Positions 24,301 to 26,158 of a stretch of DNA of 26,158 nucleotides are shown piece by piece. Origin of the DNA: Saccoglossus kowalevskii (taxonomy: Eukaryota > Hemichordata > Enteropneusta > Harrimaniidae); NCBI RefSeq assembly GCF_000003605.2, contig NW_003130355.1, positions 1,157,121-1,183,278 of the forward strand. The letters run 5' to 3'. Position 1 is the stretch's first letter, and every line of letters begins with the position of its first letter. A program made the translations under genes and the position numbers. The notes under the pieces were generated by a model. It was not told where the DNA came from and made no database searches. It saw only the letters and a list, made by a program, of their open reading frames with translations.

Positions 24301-26158
24301 TGCCAACTGGAAATGCGTCACCCGGGATGTTGGTTCTCTCCACGGTGACTGGAATACCGGAGTTGTCAGTAGCGGATGGCTCTGACCAAGTCACGGCGAT
24401 GGTTTTACTGGAGGAAGTCGCCTCTGTGATATCATCAGGACAATTTGTCACTGTTGGAGGTCCGATATCTAGATGTAAAAACAGTACAGTTGTTTCATGT
24501 ATACTGTGTGAGAGTTCTCTTGAAAAGTAGACATATGGTATTAAATGAATCGATTAGTATTTATGAATCTTATTAAATTTTGTTGTTGAAACGAGATTAG
24601 AAGTCACAGAACAGGAAAGTGAATGAATGGCTTTGATTATAATCTAATCCTCGCAATTTTTTGCAGTTCGATGTATATTCAATATAATCTCAAAAAAAAA
24701 AAAAAAAAAACTGATGAGATTACCATCCACAGTGACGGTGAAACTGCAAGCTATCGTGTTCCCTGATCCATCCGAAAAAATATACTCTACATTTGTCACG
24801 CCTAGTGGGCAATCGTACGGTGGGTCGTGATTCGACGTGATGGCTGGAACTTCGCCAGAGTTGTCGGTAGCTGTAGGTACCGTCCAGCTCACCTCTATTG
24901 ACGAGTCTCCGGTTTGTCCAACGATGTCAGAAGGACAATACGTTATCTTCGGCCTCTGGAGATCTGATAACAAATACAAAAAAGGGGAAAAAGTAAGAGT
25001 ATATTTATAGTTATTTGAGCTTGCATTCCATCAAATTTATCAGCGATACAAACACATGCAAATCACGATGAAATAATTCCCTGCTTCCCACTTTAAACTA
25101 TTGCCACATTGCAGCTATTTCATTGAAAACAAAAACCACGACAAGAAAACGTTACTCTGTACCTATAACCGTGATTTGAAAAGCACAGGATGCGGTGTTA
25201 TCGGAGGGATCCGTGAAATTGTAATACACTGTCGTAGTGCCGATAGGGAACCATCCTGACGGGGTAGCGTAGTTGGTCGATTCGGTCAATACGGCTAAGG
25301 AGTTATCGGTGGCTGTTGGCGGACTCCAGGACACAAACGCCGTTGATGCATCAGTCACTAGCGGCGGTTCAATATTGTCCGGACAAGCAACGAATGGCAC
25401 CTCGATATCTGGTAAAAAGCAAAAAAATGAGCAGAGACAAATATTTGTATCTGATTAGAGATCGCTTGTTACATCTGTGATGTTTTAATACGTTGCCACA
25501 GATGATGGAAAATAATTTGAAAGCGGTGTTAATTAGTTGACAAGTTAAATTAAAACGCGTTTGATACATAATGTACTGAAACACAAAATGAATGTAATTG
25601 AATGTAAAATAGCGTAACGTACCATAGTGTAACCTAATAGAAATGCTTGTTCCAAAAACTGCTGCATCACTCAGAATTAGAATTAACGTTTCGTTAAATC
25701 GTAACAGTGTAGGGTAATGGCTATTTTTATTTGCGGGAACCTTGGACCCACTATATGAATTCAGCAAACTGTAGCGTGCGATTTGGGGAATGCACATTTC
25801 TTTGAACCATATACATCTACGAGAGAGGATTATAGAGAAGCTCACCTGTAACCGTGACGACGAACGTGCATAGTGCGGTGTTTGACGACGCGTCCGTCGC
25901 AGTATACGTGACGGTGGTTACGCCAATCGGAAACAGTGACCCAGAACTCCAATCAGCGGTTAAAGATGGGGTAACTCCAGAGTCATCCGTCGCCGTCGGC
26001 TCACTCCAACTAACAACTCCCGTGTTCATCATGAAATCGGTGTTTGCGTACACGTCTGGAGGACAATTCGTAATGACGGGCTCGGTTGTATCGAGTGAAA
26101 CTGCGGAAGAAACAAACGCAAACAGTCCAAAAACGAGGAAGATGTAATTTTCGGCTAG
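12270..26158 (-). CDS. HYR-repeat adhesion G protein-coupled receptor (5' partial), 25 exons
   Basis: Exons from 26100 down to 12270 splice into one frame: 3080 nt, 1026 residues and a stop. Visible order: HYR1 1-85, HYR2 86-167, HYR3 168-248, HYR4 249-329, linker to about 365, GAIN about 365-640 with the GPS (CVFW...YTWCACNHT|TSFAIL; cut expected between T629 and T630), TM1-TM7 about 645-890, tail 893-1026. Adhesion GPCRs self-cleave at the GPS, and the new N-terminus (TSFAILMQV) acts as a tethered agonist. The TM signatures FCWMLVEGIHLY, LLPLLGLTWIFGL and QCLLNGE are diagnostic of the family. TM3 and ECL2 cysteines (GVCKT, RCW) are kept. HYR domains are beta-sandwich adhesion modules. Several N-glycosylation sequons lie upstream of TM1. 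The start codon is off the window or just at its edge. No orthologue is named; vertebrate subfamilies lack four N-terminal HYR domains. Confidence 0.93.
12393..13820 (-). other. Receptor intron 24
   Basis: A 1428-bp intron. It holds direct repeats of GCGAAAATGTATA (12783-12795, 12816-12828) and of AGTCCAGTCT (13240-13249, 13252-13261). The stretch at 12930-13620 is CpG-richer with AATAAAGAG near 13186, faintly LTR-like, but no ends were found. Confidence 0.7.
13821..13894 (-). CDS. Receptor exon 24: cytoplasmic tail
   Basis: Acceptor TACTTTTTAG, donor GTGAGT; phase 1 in, 0 out. It is exactly the phase needed to join exons 23 and 25. KDMRRPGGNSHDDTNSVSRE and SFDK: hydrophilic, Ser-rich. Confidence 0.78.
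13895..14639 (-). other. Receptor intron 23
   Basis: A 745-bp intron, largely made up of MITE copy A (14294-14594), which begins about 45 bp past the exon 23 donor. A GCGCCCTCT motif lies at 14128-14136. Otherwise nothing recognised. Confidence 0.75.
14294..14594. mobile_element. MITE copy A, TTAA-flanked, ~32-bp terminal inverted repeats
   Basis: The left end AGCGCGGTAGTCGTCGCGCT... and the reverse of the right end AGCGCGGTGGTCGACGCGCT... match with two mismatches over about 30 bp. TTAA lies on both sides (14290-14293, 14595-14598). The interior has no ORF. TTAA duplication is the hallmark of piggyBac-type elements, so this is probably a non-autonomous piggyBac-like element; the superfamily is an inference. 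Confidence 0.85.
14640..14754 (-). CDS. Receptor exon 23: cytoplasmic tail, Ser/Lys-rich
   Basis: Acceptor TTTTATTTCAG, donor GTAATT; phase 0 in, 1 out. PLSIISTRNKSSSDVVQEKP, then KKKTMTELDTCSS. If the donor were not used, the frame would end 12 codons later at TAA (14607-14609), giving a shorter tail. Confidence 0.82.
14857..14949 (-). CDS. Receptor exon 22: basic membrane-proximal tail
   Basis: Acceptor TATTTTCAG, donor GTAACT, phase 0-0, 31 codons. VRAAIRRAREKRAIARGDLK is a strongly basic juxtamembrane helix (eighth helix region). Confidence 0.88.
15060..15101 (-). CDS. Receptor exon 21: end of TM7 (14 codons)
   Basis: Acceptor ATTTCTTCACAG, donor GTAAAG, phase 0-0. GFFICLFQCLLNGE matches the GFFIF.FHCLLN.E end of TM7. 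It is the shortest exon of the gene. Confidence 0.94.
15102..15985 (-). other. Receptor intron 20
   Basis: An 884-bp intron. It holds the 17-bp tandem duplication at 15462-15494 and several TTCGCTAAA/TTTAGCGA words in both orientations at about 15490-15650, which suggest a small degraded foldback. The plus ORF at 15463-15690 starts in this repeat and is taken as chance. Confidence 0.7.
15462..15494. repeat. Tandem duplication of CATGTCTTTTTCGCGAG
   Basis: A 17-bp unit at 15462-15478 and a 16-bp copy at 15479-15494, identical over the shared length. Confidence 0.95.
15986..16112 (-). CDS. Receptor exon 20: TM6 and start of TM7
   Basis: Acceptor GATATTTCAG, donor GTGAGA; phase 2 in, 0 out, 42 codons. 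GALVLLPLLGLTWIFGLLSI is TM6. LIVFQYLFAIFNSLQ begins TM7. Both are close to family consensus. Confidence 0.96.
16113..16412 (-). other. Receptor intron 19
   Basis: A 300-bp intron; over a third of it is MITE copy B (16181-16291). Nothing else seen. Confidence 0.8.
16181..16291. mobile_element. MITE copy B, TTAA-flanked, internally deleted relative to copy C
   Basis: TTAA at 16177-16180 and 16292-16295. The left end GGCGGGAGGGTCATCACCTT pairs with the reversed right end AGCAGGGAGTCGTCACCTG. The core at 16209-16256 (GGGAATTGAGTCCCAAGCGA and on) is shared with copy C in the opposite orientation. Confidence 0.8.
16413..16498 (-). CDS. Receptor exon 19: rest of TM5 and ICL3
   Basis: Acceptor ATTTTTCAG, donor GTGAGT; phase 0 in, 2 out. 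VNLIILAMVLRIIVMSASVN, then KEREFDHI: end of TM5 and a charged third intracellular loop. Confidence 0.93.
16754..16820 (-). CDS. Receptor exon 18: ECL2 cysteine and first half of TM5
   Basis: Acceptor TTCTTGTAG, donor GTAAGT; phase 2 in, 0 out. CWLTIEGNMVWAFAGPAAVI followed by IL; the CW is the ECL2 disulfide partner of the TM3 cysteine. Confidence 0.94.
17028..17094 (-). CDS. Receptor exon 17: TM4 and ECL2
   Basis: Acceptor CTTTCCAG, donor GTAACG; phase 1 in, 2 out. VPVIMVAISAAINWDGYGSE is the rest of TM4 and the second extracellular loop. Confidence 0.93.
17095..18125 (-). other. Receptor intron 16
   Basis: A 1031-bp intron containing the perfect foldback at 17236-17362. The remainder is AT-rich with no recognised feature. 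The small plus ORF at 17303-17485 overlaps the foldback and is taken as chance. Confidence 0.75.
17236..17362. mobile_element. Foldback element with perfect 27-bp arms
   Basis: The left arm 17236-17262 begins GTTATTACGAGAATACCTCA and the right arm 17336-17362 is its exact reverse complement. The 73-nt loop has a nested TCGACC/GGTCGA stem. No clear target duplication is visible. Most likely a young MITE of a different family from copies A-C. Confidence 0.8.
18126..18279 (-). CDS. Receptor exon 16: TM3 and start of TM4
   Basis: Acceptor TTTCTCACAG, donor GTGAGT; phase 0 in, 1 out. GVCKTVAVLLHYVFMAVFCW, then MLVEGIHLYSKVVQVF, is diagnostic of adhesion GPCR TM3. The exon ends in YYCAIGWG at the start of TM4. 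Confidence 0.96.
18280..18719 (-). other. Receptor intron 15
   Basis: A 440-bp CpG-rich intron. It holds a perfect 18-bp palindrome at 18621-18638 centred on CACGTG. No other feature is recognised. Confidence 0.8.
18621..18638. repeat. 18-bp perfect palindrome with an E-box core
   Basis: CGTTGTCACGTGACAACG reads the same on both strands. TCACGTGA is the extended E-box bound by MITF/TFE and USF-type bHLH-zip factors. In an intron this may be regulatory or the tip of an old foldback. Confidence 0.6.
18720..18822 (-). CDS. Receptor exon 15: ICL1 and TM2
   Basis: Acceptor TATTACAG, donor GTGAGT; phase 2 in, 0 out, 34 codons. SLKSDRISIHKNLVFALLVA followed by QILFMSGI matches the family pattern R..IH.NL......L. 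Confidence 0.94.
19069..19172 (-). CDS. Receptor exon 14: TM1
   Basis: Acceptor ATTTTTCTCAG, donor GTAAGT; phase 0 in, 2 out. ISEEHELALTVITYIGCAIS, then LAALAITLSVLMCF, forms the first membrane helix. Confidence 0.94.
19173..19712 (-). other. Receptor intron 13
   Basis: A 540-bp intron separating the GPS exon from TM1. No feature recognised beyond AT-rich sequence. Confidence 0.8.
19713..19848 (-). CDS. Receptor exon 13: GPS cleavage motif and tethered agonist
   Basis: Acceptor TTTTCCCAG, donor GTGATT; phase 2 in, 0 out, 45 codons. It encodes GYWSEYGCQV, YTWCACNHTTSFAILMQV and TEIE. All canonical GPS cysteines and tryptophans are present. The HT|T cleavage triad is intact, so self-cleavage is expected. 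TSFAILMQV is a typical tethered-agonist sequence. Confidence 0.95.
19849..20713 (-). other. Receptor intron 12
   Basis: An 865-bp intron. It contains MITE copy C (20452-20600) and an 11-nt G run (20457-20467). ORFs at 19962-20180 (-) and 20340-20606 (+) show no homology. Confidence 0.75.
20452..20600. mobile_element. MITE copy C, same family as B, opposite orientation
   Basis: The left flank is TTAA (20448-20451); the right flank is TTAT (20601-20604), one base off. The ends are AGCGCGGGG on the left and, reversed, AGCGGGAGGGTCGTCACCTG on the right. The left arm is disrupted by the G run. The interior matches copy B with about 40 bp of extra sequence. Confidence 0.78.
20714..20817 (-). CDS. 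Receptor exon 12: acidic/His-rich loop and start of GPS
   Basis: Acceptor GTTTTTCAG, donor GTAATC; phase 0 in, 2 out. It encodes NHHDGHEVDEDGSLDDNERH, then NVTPTCVFWNEGQ. CVFW is the first half of the GPS. The loop before it is unusually acidic and His-rich. One sequon (NVT). Confidence 0.92.
20818..21148 (-). other. Receptor intron 11
   Basis: A 331-bp intron; no feature recognised. Confidence 0.8.
21149..21230 (-). CDS. Receptor exon 11: GAIN strands before the GPS
   Basis: Acceptor GACCAAG, donor GTACCA; phase 2 in, 0 out, 27 codons. SHVLSFSVLVSNQSMSLPVN, then IGLSTLQ, matches VVS.SV......L..PV.I.L of GAIN domains. This short exon is needed to connect the phases of its neighbours, which supports it strongly. 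Confidence 0.85.
21415..21481 (-). CDS. Receptor exon 10: GAIN beta-strand
   Basis: Acceptor ATTTCCAG, donor GTAAAC; phase 1 in, 2 out. DIEGALIKTVLLVFRDGSLF fits the V.FV.Y.NL..LL strand of the GAIN domain. Confidence 0.83.
21619..21744 (-). CDS. Receptor exon 9: GAIN subdomain B strands
   Basis: Acceptor TTTGCAG, donor GTAAAT, phase 1-1. It encodes CYIDRINGSSLAGHVFAVPA and then RDFIQVDRDAEIAVNL. Alternating hydrophobic beta-strand pattern with one N-glycosylation sequon (NGS). Confidence 0.83.
21745..22060 (-). other. Receptor intron 8
   Basis: A 316-bp intron with a GCGCCCTC motif at 21774-21781. No other feature. Confidence 0.8.
22061..22166 (-). CDS. Receptor exon 8: GAIN domain helices
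   Basis: Acceptor AATTTTCAG, donor GTAAGG; phase 0 in, 1 out. It encodes ISHGPTTVMTTCEHMAIAYA followed by KVADEF. This matches the GA..LL..LE..A..LA region that follows the GAIN tryptophan in adhesion GPCRs. Confidence 0.85.
22167..22603 (-). other. Receptor intron 7
   Basis: A 437-bp intron. A minus-strand frame near 22490-22564 reads IDLLDDLEVIASTINRL, GAIN-like at first sight, but its phase and distance to exon 7 do not allow splicing (see rejected). Confidence 0.75.
22604..22672 (-). CDS. Receptor exon 7: GAIN domain helix
   Basis: Acceptor TTCTTTAG, donor GTATAT, phase 0-0, 23 codons. HYLNICNNILDVSKKNQW followed by REVSE is the classic N-I/L-L-x(6-8)-W pattern of the GAIN domain. Confidence 0.85.
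22673..23084 (-). other. Receptor intron 6
   Basis: A 412-bp intron; no feature recognised. Confidence 0.8.
23085..23234 (-). CDS. Receptor exon 6: start of GAIN domain
   Basis: Acceptor ATTTTTCAG, donor GTACGT, phase 0-0, 50 codons. It encodes CDTSLTIEEVERMSSVDDSE, then a helical LLLISRWMLENNASSLDVAN and ETYFT. This suits the helical GAIN subdomain A. Two N-glycosylation sequons (NAS, NET). Confidence 0.82.
23235..23622 (-). other. Receptor intron 5
   Basis: A 388-bp intron; no feature recognised. Confidence 0.8.
23623..23723 (-). CDS. Receptor exon 5: Thr/Asn-rich linker
   Basis: Acceptor CATTTCTTGAAAG, donor GTAAGG; phase 1 in, 0 out, 33 full codons. It encodes DSLMTTTEVIADNASDNTQP and ends LCITGDM. 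Thr/Ser/Asn-rich with one N-glycosylation sequon (NAS), as expected for a stalk between HYR and GAIN. Confidence 0.8.
23724..24225 (-). other. Receptor intron 4
   Basis: A 502-bp intron between HYR4 and the linker. It holds a short TA microsatellite (23971-23985) and the candidate small exon at 24051-24098. Confidence 0.7.
24051..24098 (-). CDS. Candidate small in-frame exon between HYR4 and the linker
   Basis: A strong donor (TCTAG|GTAAGC) ends a 48-nt block that would be phase 1-1 and add 16 residues (GFLKYIPQCLCWTIL plus split codons). The upstream acceptor (AATGAGAG) lacks a pyrimidine tract, which is the weakness. Skipping it leaves the frame intact, so it could be alternative or false. 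It is not counted in the 25-exon model. Confidence 0.2.
   Translation of the reverse strand, partial: AVSLNTYHNVCVGQF
24226..24468 (-). CDS. Receptor exon 4: HYR domain 4
   Basis: Acceptor TTTTACATCTAG, donor GTAAGC, phase 1-1, 81 codons. Motifs: PPTVTNCPDD, VTWSEPSATDNSG, FPVGMTTVTYTFTDASSN, KCNFVVTVE. Confidence 0.93.
24692..24710. repeat. 19-nt A/T homopolymer next to exon 3 donor
   Basis: Nineteen As on the plus strand, i.e. a T run about 15 nt inside the intron after the HYR3 donor on the minus strand. Confidence 0.9.
24724..24963 (-). CDS. Receptor exon 3: HYR domain 3
   Basis: Acceptor TTGTTATCAG, donor GTAATC, phase 1-1, 80 codons. Motifs: PKITYCPSD, VSWTVPTATDNSG, LGVTNVEYIFSDGSGN, ACSFTVTV. 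It carries a third cysteine (PPYDCPLGV) where the other three domains have a hydrophobic or aromatic residue. The donor is followed within about 15 bp by a 19-nt T run. Confidence 0.93.
25163..25408 (-). CDS. Receptor exon 2: HYR domain 2
   Basis: Acceptor TTTTTACCAG, donor GTACAG, phase 1-1, 82 codons. Motifs: DIEVPFVACPDN, FVSWSPPTATDNS, FPIGTTTVYYNFTDPSDN, SCAFQITV. Both HYR cysteines are present. Confidence 0.93.
25409..25845 (-). other. Receptor intron 1
   Basis: A 437-bp intron between HYR1 and HYR2. It lies inside the longest ORF of the window (25369-25845 on the minus strand, 158 codons). That frame has a random AT-rich composition, ignores both good splice sites and is not in the HYR frame, so it is taken as chance. 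Confidence 0.75.
25846..26100 (-). CDS. Receptor exon 1: HYR domain 1 (5' boundary uncertain)
   Basis: Ends at donor GTGAGC in phase 1. It contains VITNCPPDV, VSWSEPTATDDSG, FPIGVTTVTYTATDASSN and ALCTFVVTV, with the two HYR cysteines. The upstream limit is either an acceptor (TTTCTTCCGCAG at 26101-26112) or the exon continues to the window edge as a signal peptide; see 26101-26158. Confidence 0.9.
26101..26158 (-). other. Possible signal-peptide coding sequence (or intron end)
   Basis: The frame of HYR1 stays open to the window edge and reads LAENYIFLVFGLFAFVSSA, a hydrophobic core ending in small residues just before VSLDTTEP. That is what a signal peptide with its cleavage site looks like. 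The same bases also make a good acceptor (pyrimidine-rich, CCGCAG) at the phase 1 position used by the other HYR exons. No Met codon is visible. Both readings remain possible. Confidence 0.45.

Noticed and set aside
24176-24979. HYR-coding ORFs taken as single-exon genes starting at internal Met codons
   Set aside because: Each is an exon with clear GT and AG borders in phase 1. The Met codons are internal and the frames run on only into intron sequence.
25369-25845. Longest ORF of the window (158 codons, minus strand)
   Set aside because: It covers the intron between HYR1 and HYR2, is not in the HYR frame and ignores the strong splice sites on both sides. No domain is recognisable.

Overview
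This is an animal (metazoan) genomic window. Genes are broken into many short exons with GT...AG introns, and the DNA is AT-rich with small non-autonomous transposons in the introns. HYR (hyalin-repeat) domains fused to an adhesion-type GPCR suggest a marine deuterostome invertebrate (hemichordate, echinoderm or amphioxus type). That assignment is an inference; the species cannot be read from the sequence.

Layout: two genes converge tail to tail. (1) Plus strand, 641-6000, with a 3'UTR probably ending near 8.3-8.5 kb: the last six coding exons of PDCD4 (programmed cell death 4). They encode 230 residues: the end of the first MA3 domain, the linker, the whole second MA3 domain and the conserved basic C-terminus. 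The 5' half of the gene lies left of the window. (2) About 8.5-11.5 kb: intergenic, with no recognisable gene but two coding-like stretches (9447-9800 and 10852-11055), a 17-bp tandem duplication, a perfect hairpin and a G-rich tract. (3) Minus strand, 26158 down to 12270: 25 exons of a large adhesion GPCR, read as four HYR domains, a linker, a GAIN domain with GPS, seven transmembrane helices and a ~134-residue cytoplasmic tail with its stop codon. All 25 exons join in one frame with matching splice phases (3080 nt, 1026 residues visible). The 5' end runs into the window edge, possibly inside the signal peptide.

The receptor's introns carry three related TTAA-flanked miniature inverted-repeat elements (14294-14594, 16181-16291, 20452-20600) and a separate 27-bp-arm foldback (17236-17362). 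They also carry several copies of a GCGCCCTC/GAGGGCGC motif.

Function: the two genes show no sign of working together; they are neighbours only. PDCD4 proteins are cytoplasmic/nuclear translation inhibitors that bind eIF4A. The receptor should sit in the plasma membrane with an extracellular HYR-GAIN region that is self-cleaved at the GPS to expose a tethered agonist.
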